A program made the translations under genes and the position numbers. A stretch of 36,961 bases of DNA, taken from an uncultured Lachnospiraceae bacterium (GTDB taxonomy: Bacteria > Bacillota > Clostridia > Lachnospirales > Lachnospiraceae). Positions 16,087-24,840 of this stretch are shown here, piece after piece. The notes below the pieces were generated by a model. It was given only the letters and a program-made list of their open reading frames with translations. It was not told the origin of the DNA and searched no databases. The stretch is from contig CAJUJM010000080.1 of the NCBI GenBank assembly GCA_910586755.1, forward strand, positions 1-36,961. The letters are read 5' to 3'. The stretch's first letter is position 1. Each line of letters begins with the position of its first letter.

Positions 16087-19000
16087 TGGCTCTCATGGAA
16101 GTAAAAGCTTGGGAAGAGGATGTGGTAATTCCCACTTACGGGGTGGGGGAACCGGATAAAAATCCGGTTTTCCTGGAAAAACGGGTGTATCAGGGAAGCT
16201 CGGGAAAGGTATATCCTTACCCGATTATTGAAAAGATTTTTGACGAAAAAGAGGATAAGACATACCGGGCGGTATTTCTGGAAAATGAATATATAAAAGT
16301 GATGATTCTTCCGGAGCTGGGGGGACGTATCCAGCGGGCATACGATAAAACCAACGGATATGATTTTGTGTATTACAATCATGTAATCAAACCGGCGCTG
16401 GTAGGCCTTTTGGGGCCGTGGATCTCCGGCGGAATCGAATTTAACTGGCCCCAGCACCACAGACCCACCACGTTTATGCCGGTGGATCACATGATTCGGG
16501 AAAATCCGGACGGCAGTAAAACCGTATTTGTCCATGATGTGGATCAGATGTACGGGACCAAGGGAATTGCCGGATTTACCCTTTATCCGGACAAAGCCTA
16601 TATTGAGATCCGGGGACAGCTTTATAACCGGACGCCCCTGCCCCAGACCTTTTTATGGTGGGCAAATCCGGCGGTGGCGGTCAATGACAATACCCAGTCG
16701 ATTTTCCCGCCGGATGTTCATGCCGTGATGGATCATGGAAAACGGGATGTTTCCCGTTTCCCTATCGCCACAGGCGTATATTATAAGAAGGATTACAGTG
16801 AAGGCGTTGACATTTCCCGGTATAAAAATATCCCGGTGCCCACTTCCTACATGGCGGAAAAATCTGAGTTTGATTTTGTAGGCGGTTATGATTACGGCGT
16901 AGAGGCCGGAATTCTCCATGTGGCGGATCACCACATTTCTCCCGGAAAGAAGCAGTGGACCTGGGGATGCGGAGATTTTGGAAAGGCCTGGGACCGGAAT
17001 CTGACAGATGAGGATGGACCTTATATTGAGTTGATGACCGGCGTGTTTACGGATAATCAGCCGGATTTTACCTGGCTGAAGCCTTATGAGGAGAAGGTAT
17101 TTACCCAGTATTTTATGCCCTATAAGGCGGTGGGAGAGGTGAAAAATGCCTCTCAGGAAGCGGTTTTAAACCTGGTATTAAAAGACAAAACAGCGGAAAT
17201 GATTGTCTATGCATCTTCTGAGCAGAAGGAAGCCAGTATTTCCCTTTACTTAAAAGGGGAGAAAATCTTTAGATGCAAAACAGACTTATCTCCCACAAAG
17301 GTCTACCAAAACAAAGTGCCGGTTGATTATAAGAAGGAACCGGATGTGACTATGGTAGTGGAGGACAGCCAGGGGCATGTGCTGCTGACCTATACTCCTT
17401 TGGAGAAAACCATGGAAAAGCTTCCGGAACCGGCAAAGGCGGCTCTTGACCCGGACAAAATTTTGACCAATGAGGAACTATACCTTACGGGACTCCATAT
17501 TGAACAGTACCGCCATGCAACCTATGATCCGGATCCCTATTATCTGGAAGGGCTGAAACGGGATCCAGGAGACAGCCGGATCCATAATGCCTATGGATGC
17601 CTGCTTATGCGCCGGGGACAGTTTAAAGAGGGGGAAAAACATTTCAGGGCGGCCATCCGCCGCCTTACCTGGAAGAACCCTAATCCCTATAACAGCGAGG
17701 CTTATTATAACCTGGGTCTGGCATTATTTTACCAGAAGGACTACGATGGGGCTTATGACGCGTTCTATAAAGCGGCATGGTGCAGGGAGCAGCAGGAGCT
17801 TGCATACTATTACCTGGCGGCCATTAGCTGCCGGAAAGGAGAGTATGGAAAAGGACTGGAGCTGATAGAACGCTCCTTAATCCGCAATTCCCACAATATT
17901 AAGGGAAGAGGCCTGAGGGCAGTCCTGGCCGGAAAGCTTGGACAGACAGAAAAAGCTCTGAAGTATATAGAAGAGAATCTGTCCGTAGATCCCTTTGACT
18001 ATGTGTCAAGATGGGAGCGCTGCCGGATATTTGGAAAAGAAGAGGGCGGCTGGAATGAGATGTCTGCACTGATGCGGGATAACAGCGATACTTATCTGAT
18101 GACAGCCAGGGATTATATGGAATGGGGCTGCTATCAGGAAGCGGTCGGGCTTTTAAGAGAGTGCCATGGGAAAAGTCCGCTGCTGGCTTACTATGAAGGT
18201 TATGGGTGGCTGAAAAGCGGCTGTCCGGACGGAGAACAAATGGCCCATGCCTGCCTGAAAAGAGCCGCACAGACAGCGCCGGACTGGTGCTTCCCCAATA
18301 AGCTGGAGGACATTGAGGTATTAAAGGAGGCGATGGACAGAAATGTCCGTGATGCAAAGGCGCCCTATTATCTGGGCAATCTCTACTACGATAAAAAGCA
18401 GTATGATCTGGCTATCGAACTGTGGGAACAGTCCCGGCAGATGGATGACACCTTCCCCACTGTATTCCGAAATCTGGCGCTTGGCACTTACAACAAGAAG
18501 AAAGATCCGGAAAAGGCCAGAGAATTTATGGAGAAAGCCTTTTCCTTAAATAAAAAGGACTCCAGAATTTTCCTGGAGCTGGATCAGCTATACAAAAAAA
18601 TTGGGATTTCCCATGAGGAACGGCTGGAATTTTATGAAAGCTATCCGGAAGTTTTTCGGGAAAGAGACGATCTGGTGATCGAATATGTAACCCTTAAGAA
18701 TCTCACCGGAAAGCATGAAGAAGCATACCAGCTGTTAATGAACCGCCGGTTCCACCCGTGGGAGGGCGGCGAAGGAAAGGCTACCGGGCAGTATGTGGCA
18801 TGCCTTTTGGAGCTGGCAAAAGAGGAGATAGGAAGAGGCAATTACCAGCAGGCAAAAGAGCTTTTATTAAAAGCCTTAAGCTATCCGGAAAATCTGGGAG
18901 AAGGAAAACTGGAAGGCGCAAAGGATAATCATCTTCATTACTACTTAGGCTTTACAGAGGAAAAGCTGGGCAATCAGGAAGCAGCCAGACTGGAATATCA

Positions 19001-19397
19001 AAAAGCGACTTTAGGAGACCAGCAGCCCGCCGGTATGATGTACTACAATGATCAGCCTGCGGATATGATCCTGTATCAGGGGCTGGCCTGGAAAAAGCTG
19101 GGGGAATATGGAAAGGCCAATGCAAGCTTTTGCCGGTTGATTGACTACGGTGAGCAGCATTTATCAGATGAAGTAAAGATCGAATACTTTGCCGTATCCC
19201 TGCCGGAGCTGTCGATTTTTGACCAGGATTTGACAAAAAGAAATCAGGCCCATTGCTGGTTCTTAATTGGCATGGGACGAATGGGAACCGGAGAAAAAGA
19301 AAGCGCCAGGGAAGCCTTTAAAAAAGCGCTGGATCTGGATCCGAATCATCTAAACGGGACCCTTTATCTGAGAGACCTGGAACCCCAAAAGAGATAA
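16086..19397 (+). CDS. DUF5107-like domain protein with TPR repeats
   Basis: A 1103-residue cytosolic protein with no signal peptide. Residues about 15-330 form a beta-sandwich resembling DUF5107 and aldose-1-epimerase or glycoside-hydrolase accessory folds. They include LPELGGRIQRAYDKTNGYDF, GPWISGGIEFNWPQHHRP and TFLWWANPAVAVND. From about 440 onward the protein is built of tetratricopeptide repeats, for example AYYNLGLALFYQKDYDGAYDAFYKAA and a final AFKKALDLDPNHL. The His/Asn/Glu-rich EFNWPQHH cluster may bind sugar. Such proteins are found beside sugar transporters, but their activity is unclear. It ends the operon at a terminator about 50 bases downstream. Composition matches the operon, so it is native rather than recently acquired. 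Confidence 0.85.
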   Translation: MALMEVKAWEEDVVIPTYGVGEPDKNPVFLEKRVYQGSSGKVYPYPIIEKIFDEKEDKTYRAVFLENEYIKVMILPELGGRIQRAYDKTNGYDFVYYNHVIKPALVGLLGPWISGGIEFNWPQHHRPTTFMPVDHMIRENPDGSKTVFVHDVDQMYGTKGIAGFTLYPDKAYIEIRGQLYNRTPLPQTFLWWANPAVAVNDNTQSIFPPDVHAVMDHGKRDVSRFPIATGVYYKKDYSEGVDISRYKNIPVPTSYMAEKSEFDFVGGYDYGVEAGILHVADHHISPGKKQWTWGCGDFGKAWDRNLTDEDGPYIELMTGVFTDNQPDFTWLKPYEEKVFTQYFMPYKAVGEVKNASQEAVLNLVLKDKTAEMIVYASSEQKEASISLYLKGEKIFRCKTDLSPTKVYQNKVPVDYKKEPDVTMVVEDSQGHVLLTYTPLEKTMEKLPEPAKAALDPDKILTNEELYLTGLHIEQYRHATYDPDPYYLEGLKRDPGDSRIHNAYGCLLMRRGQFKEGEKHFRAAIRRLTWKNPNPYNSEAYYNLGLALFYQKDYDGAYDAFYKAAWCREQQELAYYYLAAISCRKGEYGKGLELIERSLIRNSHNIKGRGLRAVLAGKLGQTEKALKYIEENLSVDPFDYVSRWERCRIFGKEEGGWNEMSALMRDNSDTYLMTARDYMEWGCYQEAVGLLRECHGKSPLLAYYEGYGWLKSGCPDGEQMAHACLKRAAQTAPDWCFPNKLEDIEVLKEAMDRNVRDAKAPYYLGNLYYDKKQYDLAIELWEQSRQMDDTFPTVFRNLALGTYNKKKDPEKAREFMEKAFSLNKKDSRIFLELDQLYKKIGISHEERLEFYESYPEVFRERDDLVIEYVTLKNLTGKHEEAYQLLMNRRFHPWEGGEGKATGQYVACLLELAKEEIGRGNYQQAKELLLKALSYPENLGEGKLEGAKDNHLHYYLGFTEEKLGNQEAARLEYQKATLGDQQPAGMMYYNDQPADMILYQGLAWKKLGEYGKANASFCRLIDYGEQHLSDEVKIEYFAVSLPELSIFDQDLTKRNQAHCWFLIGMGRMGTGEKESAREAFKKALDLDPNHLNGTLYLRDLEPQKR

Positions 19398-19449
19398 AAT
19401 CTGACAAAATACGTTTCCGGCGCATTTAGCCGGATCCCTTATAGGAATG

Positions 19450-19492
19450 AAGCCCGTACCCCAGAGCTTTCCGGCTCCGCGGTACGGGCTTT
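19450..19492. terminator. Terminator between convergent operons
   Basis: AAGCCCGTACC pairs with GGTACGGGCTT around a 20-base partly paired loop, followed by a weak T-rich stretch on the plus strand. It sits between the DUF5107-like gene and the transketolase genes and probably serves both. Confidence 0.75.
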
Positions 19493-19496
19493 GTCC

Positions 19497-20420
19497 TTAT
19501 AAATTCTTTACTGCTTCTGCAATATGCTTTGCAGTCAGTCCATATTCTTCTAAAAGGGCAGCCGGAGTGCCGGACTGGCCAAACCGGTCGTTAACACCGA
19601 TTTTCTTAAACTTAAAATCCCCATTGCCAATGAGCACATCTGCCACTGCGTCCCCTAGTCCGCCGATAATGGAATGTTCTTCAACGGTAACTACCTTACC
19701 GCATTTCTTAGCGCTGGCCAAAACCGTTTCACGGTCAATGGGCTTGATGGTGTGGACATTGACAACTTCTGCGCGGATGCCCTGATCTTTTAAAGCATTA
19801 GCTGCCTCCAGGGCTTCATATACCATAATGCCGCAGGCAAAGATGGCAACATCGCTTCCTTCACGGAGTACGTTGGCCTTGCCCAGCTGGAAGGGCATTT
19901 CCTCATCAAAAACAATAGAGGGAAGTCTTGCCATACGCAGGTATGCAGGGCCTTCCATATCAACCAAGGCTTTTACCGCCCGCTTTGCTTCGTTGGCGTC
20001 GCAGGGAACCACAATCGTCATGCCGGGAATCACCCGCATCAGGGAAATATCTTCAATGGCCTGGTGGCTTCCGCCGTCCTCACCCAGGGTAATTCCTGCA
20101 TGGGAGAAGGCGAACTTCACATTAAAACCAGAGTAGGCGCAGCCATTGCGAACCTGCTCATAGGCGCGGCCGGTGCCGAAAATAGCAAAGGTGCTTACAA
20201 AAGGAATATATCCCATGGAAGCCAAACCAGCAGCCATATCAACCATGTTGGCCTCCGCGATACCGGCGTTAAAGAAACGATCCGGAAACTTGTCTGCAAA
20301 TTTATGGGTCATGGTGGAGTGGGAAAGATCCGCGTCCAGAGCCACGATTTTGTCATTGACTGCGCCTAATTCTGCCAGGGCTTCACCGTAGGCAACCCGA
20401 ATGGCTTTCTTCTCACTCAT
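19497..20420 (-). CDS. Transketolase, C-terminal subunit
   Basis: The 307 residues hold the pyrimidine-binding and C-terminal domains of transketolase: DADLSHSTMTHKFADKFPDR, FNAGIAEANMVDMAAGLA with the Glu that activates thiamine diphosphate, and HAGITLGEDGGSHQAIED. Together with the next gene it makes one full enzyme moving two-carbon units in the pentose phosphate pathway. Splitting into two subunits is common in Clostridia and archaea. ATG 20420 lies two bases after the N-subunit stop, with GGAGG inside that gene, so the subunits are translated together. Confidence 0.96.
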   Translation of the reverse strand: MSEKKAIRVAYGEALAELGAVNDKIVALDADLSHSTMTHKFADKFPDRFFNAGIAEANMVDMAAGLASMGYIPFVSTFAIFGTGRAYEQVRNGCAYSGFNVKFAFSHAGITLGEDGGSHQAIEDISLMRVIPGMTIVVPCDANEAKRAVKALVDMEGPAYLRMARLPSIVFDEEMPFQLGKANVLREGSDVAIFACGIMVYEALEAANALKDQGIRAEVVNVHTIKPIDRETVLASAKKCGKVVTVEEHSIIGGLGDAVADVLIGNGDFKFKKIGVNDRFGQSGTPAALLEEYGLTAKHIAEAVKNL

Positions 20421-20422
20421 GC

Positions 20423-21229
20423 TTAATCCTCCAATTCTTTCAGTGCTGCCTGGCGTTCTTCCTCGTTGGGGCCTTTGCCATGCCAGCCTACCTGGTTTTC
20501 CATGTAGGAAACGCCCTTGCCCTTAACCGTATGGGCAAGTACACATTTGGGCTTGCCGGAAACCGGGACGTGGAACGCATCGCTGACAGCCTGCATATTG
20601 TTGCCGTCCACCTCAATGACCTCAAAGCCAAAAGCTTTGAACTTTTCAGAAATATTGCCCAGGCTCATGACCTGGTCATTGGGACCGTCGATCTGAAGGC
20701 CGTTATGATCGATGATAACGGTTAAATTATCCAGCTTGTAGTGGGCCGCCGCCATGGCCGCCTCCCAAACCTGCCCTTCCTGAAGCTCACCGTCTCCTAA
20801 AAGAGTATAGACCTTAGCGCCTTTGCCCTGAAGCCTGGATCCCAGCGCCATACCTACAGCAATGGAAACGCCCTGGCCCAGGGAGCCGGTAGACGCATCT
20901 ACGCCGGGGCAGCGCTTGCAATCCGGATGGCCCTGAAGCATGCCGTTAATTTTGCGAAAGCTTTTAAACTCACTTCTGTCAAAATATCCCCGTTCTGCCA
21001 GAATCCCGTATAATGCCGGAGCAGCGTGGCCCTTGGACAATACGAAACGATCCCGATCCTCCCTGGAAGGATTCTTAGGATCAATATTCATCTGATCAAA
21101 ATATAAAACAGTAAGTATCTCAACTGCAGATAGGGAGCCGCCCGGATGCCCGGAAGCTGCGTCAGCGGTCAGGTTAATAATATCCCGGCGCACAGCGCGG
21201 CAAGTTTTCTCTAAACTTGCAAGATTCAT
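20423..21229 (-). CDS. Transketolase, N-terminal subunit
   Basis: The 268-residue thiamine-diphosphate-binding subunit shows AASGHPGGSLSAVE, LSKGHAAPALYG and the diphosphate/Mg motif from GDGELQEGQVWEA to IIDHNGLQIDG. The start follows AGGAGGTAGATC. A promoter on the minus strand has -35 TTGACA (21289-21294), a 17-base spacer and -10 TATTGT (21266-21271). It is the first gene of a two-gene unit and serves the pentose phosphate pathway, possibly feeding products of the neighbouring sugar operon into glycolysis. Confidence 0.96.
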   Translation of the reverse strand: MNLASLEKTCRAVRRDIINLTADAASGHPGGSLSAVEILTVLYFDQMNIDPKNPSREDRDRFVLSKGHAAPALYGILAERGYFDRSEFKSFRKINGMLQGHPDCKRCPGVDASTGSLGQGVSIAVGMALGSRLQGKGAKVYTLLGDGELQEGQVWEAAMAAAHYKLDNLTVIIDHNGLQIDGPNDQVMSLGNISEKFKAFGFEVIEVDGNNMQAVSDAFHVPVSGKPKCVLAHTVKGKGVSYMENQVGWHGKGPNEEERQAALKELED

Positions 21230-21265
21230 GATCTACCTCCTAAAATTTTACGCATAATCGTCTTT

Positions 21266-21294
21266 ACAATATCAGAAAACGACAGAATTGTCAA
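21266..21294 (-). promoter_or_regulatory. Promoter of the split transketolase operon
   Basis: -35 TTGACA (21289-21294) and -10 TATTGT (21266-21271) on the minus strand with a 17-base spacer, 37 bases upstream of the N-subunit start. Confidence 0.65.
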
Positions 21295-21358
21295 TGTACC
21301 GCTCCCGGGAAAATTAATAGAAATTTAGAATACTTTTAGAAACAAACCTTGTGAACTA

Positions 21359-21563
21359 TGTTATACTATTAATGTTGGGGGCAAAAGGTATTTTGCCCCC
21401 TGATGCCAACGGATTGCTCCGCATTTCATGCTCCCGCAATCCGAAAACACCTCAAATCCGCTCATTTTTCTACGAAAAATGGCTGCTTTTCGGTATTTTC
21501 GGGTCTCAAAGTCATGTATCGACATGCAAGCATGTCATACATGACCTTTTGCCCCTGGCATCA
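21359..21563 (+). promoter_or_regulatory. Extended -10 promoter and highly structured leader
   Basis: TG-T-TATACT (21359-21367) predicts a start near 21374, just before a densely folded stretch. Stems seen: GGGGGCAAAA/TTTTGCCCCC (21377-21400); GGATTGC/GCAATCC (21411-21442) with an inner GCAT/ATGC; CATTTTTC/GAAAAATG (21463-21481), enclosed by CCGAAAA/TTTTCGG; and a double stem from GTCATGT to ACATGAC (21511-21545). TGATGCCA/TGGCATCA (21401-21408, 21556-21563) closes them. The first arm can instead pair with 21545-21555. It may be a regulatory leader or a dispersed palindromic repeat. The short ORFs across it are not credible. Confidence 0.6.
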
Positions 21564-21601
21564 TACTATTGATAGAAGTACAGAAAGGATGTTATAATCA
21601 G

Positions 21602-23098
21602 ATGAAATTAAAAACCCGATTGGTGGTGGCTTTTGTAACGATTACGCTGATGCCAATCTTCCTTATATATATGGTAGTGGTAGGGCTGTCCAGCTACCAG
21701 ACCAGAGCCTTTAACAAGGAATATGGCCTGACAGAGCAGATAGACCTGTTTTCCGGCAATTCGGTTCAGGCTTTTAACCGTCTGACCAGAAGATTTGAGG
21801 AGCAGATAAAAGAGACAGCCAGAACAGCGCCGGAGCAATTTGAGAATAAGGATTACCTGGTACAGCTAAATGAAGAGCTGGAGAAGTATTATGCATATTT
21901 AATTGTAAGGAAAGGAAACCGGATTTTTTTTACAGGGGATGAGGATTTTTCCATTGATGACGATATTCTGGTCCATCTGCCAGAGTACGGAAACGGCCGG
22001 GGCAGTGTGGAAGGCGGCTTATATCTGGATGGAGAGAGCCAGCATTTGGTAAAGCAGCTGGACTTTACCTTTGGAGACGGGGAAGAGGGAAGCATATTCC
22101 TGATTTCCCAGGTAGACGAGTACCTGCCTGAGGTTAAGATGATGCTTCGGGAAATGCTGATTGCGGGGATACTGATCCTGATGATTGCAGGCACGGTTAT
22201 GATCGTTTGGATATACCGATCCATTGTCCAGCCCTTAAGCAAGCTGGAAGAAGCTACCAAAAAGATCCGGGACGGCGACCTGGATTTTTCTCTGGAAGTG
22301 GAGGAAGAAGATGAGATTGGCCAGCTTTGCCAGGATTTTGAGGAGATGCGGATCCGTCTGAAAGAATCCACCGAGGAAAAGGTTCAGTATGATAAGGAAA
22401 GTAAGGAGCTGATCAGTAACATTTCCCATGACCTGAAAACCCCTATTACCGCCATTAAAGGCTATGTGGAGGGAATTATGGACGGGGTGGCCTCCTCGCC
22501 GGAGAAGCTGGACAGATATATCCGAACCATATATAATAAGGCTAATGATATGGATAAGCTGATTGATGAGCTGACCTTTTACTCTAAGATTGATACCAAC
22601 AAGATTCCCTACACCTTTTCTAAAATCAATGTGAGCGGATATTTTAGAGATTGTGCAGAAGAGGTGGGACTGGATCTGGAAGCCCAGAATATTGAACTTG
22701 GATATTTTAATTATGTAGAGGACGATATCTGCGTGATCGCTGATGCAGAGCAGCTCCGAAGAGTAATCAACAATATTATCAGCAATTCCGTAAAATACCT
22801 GGATAAGAAAAAGGGAATGATTAATATTCGGGTCAAAGATGTGGGAGACTTTATAGAAGTAGGAATTGAAGATAACGGCAAGGGAATTGCCGCCAGAGAT
22901 CTGCCCAACATATTTGACCGGTTCTACCGCACCGATTCTTCCCGAAACTCTCAAAAGGGAGGCAGCGGAATAGGTCTTTCCATTGTAAAAAAGATTATTG
23001 AGGATCACAATGGCCGTATTTGGGCAACCAGTAAAGAAGGAATGGGGACAGAGATTCATTTTGTCCTCAGGAAATATCAGGAGGTTATTCAGGAATGA
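21602..23098 (+). CDS. Sensor histidine kinase (OmpR-partner type)
   Basis: A 498-residue membrane kinase with TM1 (about 8-28), an extracytoplasmic sensor of about 150 residues, TM2 (about 180-203), HAMP, HisKA with H276 in SNISHDLKTP, and HATPase with an N box (VINNIISNSVKY), DNGKGI and GSGIGLSIVKKI. All catalytic motifs are complete. ATG 21602 is preferred; an in-frame TTG at 21569 only adds residues read from the leader. AAAGGA lies about 12 bases upstream. The stop overlaps the regulator start by four bases (ATGA). The signal sensed is unknown; the architecture resembles envelope-stress kinases of Firmicutes. Confidence 0.94.
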   Translation: MKLKTRLVVAFVTITLMPIFLIYMVVVGLSSYQTRAFNKEYGLTEQIDLFSGNSVQAFNRLTRRFEEQIKETARTAPEQFENKDYLVQLNEELEKYYAYLIVRKGNRIFFTGDEDFSIDDDILVHLPEYGNGRGSVEGGLYLDGESQHLVKQLDFTFGDGEEGSIFLISQVDEYLPEVKMMLREMLIAGILILMIAGTVMIVWIYRSIVQPLSKLEEATKKIRDGDLDFSLEVEEEDEIGQLCQDFEEMRIRLKESTEEKVQYDKESKELISNISHDLKTPITAIKGYVEGIMDGVASSPEKLDRYIRTIYNKANDMDKLIDELTFYSKIDTNKIPYTFSKINVSGYFRDCAEEVGLDLEAQNIELGYFNYVEDDICVIADAEQLRRVINNIISNSVKYLDKKKGMINIRVKDVGDFIEVGIEDNGKGIAARDLPNIFDRFYRTDSSRNSQKGGSGIGLSIVKKIIEDHNGRIWATSKEGMGTEIHFVLRKYQEVIQE

Positions 23099-23784
23099 GC
23101 AGAATTTTAATCGTTGAAGACGAAGAAAGCATTGCAGAGCTGGAAAAGGATTATCTGGAGCTGTCCGGCTTTGAGGTGGAGATTGAAAACGATGGAACCG
23201 ACGGCCTTAACAGGGCGCTGAATGAAGAATTTGAGCTTGTGATATTGGATCTGATGCTTCCCGGTACAGACGGTTTTGAGATATGCAGAAGAGTCCGGGA
23301 AAAGAAAAACATTCCCGTTATTATGGTATCTGCCAAAAAAGAGGATATTGACAAAATCCGCGGACTGGGCCTGGGGGCAGATGATTATATTACCAAGCCA
23401 TTTTCCCCCAGCGAGATGGTAGCCCGGGTCAAGGCCCATCTGGCCCGCTATGAAAGGCTGATTTCCAGCGGCCTGCCGGTAAATGATATTATTGAGATCC
23501 GGGGGCTTAAGATTGATAAGACAGCCCGCCGGGTGTGGGTTAACGGCCAGGAAAAAAACTTTACCACCAAGGAATTTGATCTTCTCACCTTTTTAGCCGA
23601 GAATCCCAACCATGTATTTACCAAGGAAGAACTGTTCAGCAAGATCTGGGATATGGAATCTATCGGAGATATTGCCACGGTTACGGTGCATATAAAGAAA
23701 ATCCGGGAAAAGGTAGAGTTTAACACAGCCAAACCCCAGTATATTGAGACTATTTGGGGAGTGGGGTACCGGTTTAAGGTGTAA
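23095..23784 (+). CDS. OmpR/PhoB family response regulator
   Basis: The 229-residue regulator has a REC domain (1-120) with acidic pocket E8/D9, phosphoacceptor D52 in LVILDLMLPG and K101 in YITKPF. A winged-helix DNA-binding domain (about 130-229) has the usual FTTKEFDLLTFLAENPNHVFTKEEL and ends WGVGYRFKV. It is the partner of the overlapping kinase gene and looks fully intact. No further gene follows in the unit, so its targets are elsewhere or autoregulatory. Confidence 0.96.
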   Translation: MSRILIVEDEESIAELEKDYLELSGFEVEIENDGTDGLNRALNEEFELVILDLMLPGTDGFEICRRVREKKNIPVIMVSAKKEDIDKIRGLGLGADDYITKPFSPSEMVARVKAHLARYERLISSGLPVNDIIEIRGLKIDKTARRVWVNGQEKNFTTKEFDLLTFLAENPNHVFTKEELFSKIWDMESIGDIATVTVHIKKIREKVEFNTAKPQYIETIWGVGYRFKV

Positions 23785-23861
23785 ATGAAAAACAGATACG
23801 GCTGAGAATCCTTGTATTTACAACAAAAAGCCGATTTTTCATCTTTGCAAAATCATCTTTC

Positions 23862-23905
23862 ATACTACCAAAAATACTACCAAAATTTTTGGAATGTGCT
23901 ATACT
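23862..23905 (+). promoter_or_regulatory. Tandem 12-bp repeats and promoter of the DCD-like operon
   Basis: ATACTACCAAAA occurs twice back to back (23862-23873 and 23874-23885). CCAAAAAT (23868-23875) and ATTTTTGG (23885-23892) form an inverted repeat across it. An extended -10, TG-C-TATACT, ends at 23905. The repeats cover the -35 position, so a bound regulator would control this operon. An attachment-site origin for the repeats cannot be excluded. Confidence 0.45.
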
Positions 23906-23976
23906 GTCATTTAAGGGAAAGACAATATAGCACAAGGAACGGAGAAACAAAAAGTGTTTGAGGGGCTAAAGATAAA

Positions 23977-24840
23977 ATGAGTGGGGAAAATTTTGAGATT
24001 GTTTCAGGAATGTTATCGGATAGTGACATTAGATCATTTTGGAAAAATGGTATTAACATTTTTGCGTCAGAGAATGGTTCTATAGCCTTTGATCTAGAAA
24101 AGCAATTGCAATATGGTTCTATTGATTTACATTTCCGACATGAATATAAAAAAATTCGACTTGATAAAAACGATGTACTAACATATGAAATGCTGAAAGA
24201 ACATGATTATACTTCTCCCTTTGAGTTGAAAAGTGGAGAAAAATTGTCAATTGCTCCAGGGGAAATGATTTTAACTACGACATTGGAAACCATACAATTA
24301 TCTGAGGGATTTGCAGGTATTATTACAGGCAGGAGCAGCATAGCACGATTGGGAGTCATGGTACACTGTTGTCAAGAATATATTAATCCTGGCCATGGTC
24401 AACCAATACCATTACAACTTATAAATCTAGCGCCATGTACAGTCGAACTTGATTTGAATATTCCAATATGTCAACTTATTTTATTTAAGTTGAGAACTCC
24501 AGCTACAGGTACATATAAAGAAGGAATAAGGTCTAAGTATTCTAGTGAGGTTGGACCACAAATATCTAAAATACATGAAGAGTCAGCAGAAGTCCAAGGA
24601 GATAGTAAACCATCAAAACTTAAAAAGTTTGCTTTCAAGGGTTTCTTATCAAAAATTGCTTTACCGTTCTTGCCTCCGATAATCATGCTGCTTTTGATTA
24701 CTCCATTTTTAAGTAATTCTGTTAGTACAAAATCGGTTGCTGACATTGTATCGGCAGTCAAAGATATGCCGCTTGGACCTATAATGGGTGTAACCGCTTT
24801 GGGTTTGTATATCTGGATTAAGCGAGGCGACAAAGAATGA
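23977..24840 (+). CDS. dCTP deaminase-fold protein with C-terminal membrane helices
   Basis: The 287 residues start with a dCTP deaminase/dUTPase-type domain (about 20-205). GRSSIARLG at 118-126 aligns without gaps to E. coli Dcd, matching its S111 (S120) and R115 (R124). The catalytic E138 position is Q147 (PLQLIN), and the Asp of the IDPG motif is N137 (INPG). VGPQISKI marks the usual C-terminal strand. A basic linker then leads to two membrane helices (about 229-247 and 265-281), absent from ordinary Dcd. Ordinary deamination is therefore doubtful; nucleotide binding at the membrane is plausible. GAGGGG lies 11 bases before the ATG. The AT-rich composition differs from both flanks, and the stop overlaps the next start (ATGA). 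Confidence 0.85.
   Translation: MSGENFEIVSGMLSDSDIRSFWKNGINIFASENGSIAFDLEKQLQYGSIDLHFRHEYKKIRLDKNDVLTYEMLKEHDYTSPFELKSGEKLSIAPGEMILTTTLETIQLSEGFAGIITGRSSIARLGVMVHCCQEYINPGHGQPIPLQLINLAPCTVELDLNIPICQLILFKLRTPATGTYKEGIRSKYSSEVGPQISKIHEESAEVQGDSKPSKLKKFAFKGFLSKIALPFLPPIIMLLLITPFLSNSVSTKSVADIVSAVKDMPLGPIMGVTALGLYIWIKRGDKE

Noticed and set aside
21351..21597. Two short overlapping ORFs upstream of the OmpR-type kinase
   Set aside because: They run through strong inverted repeats, lack ribosome sites and show no family features; a folded leader explains the region better.
23953..23979. GTG-initiated eight-codon leader overlapping the DCD-like start
   Set aside because: It is too short to distinguish from chance and there is no clear reason for coupling.
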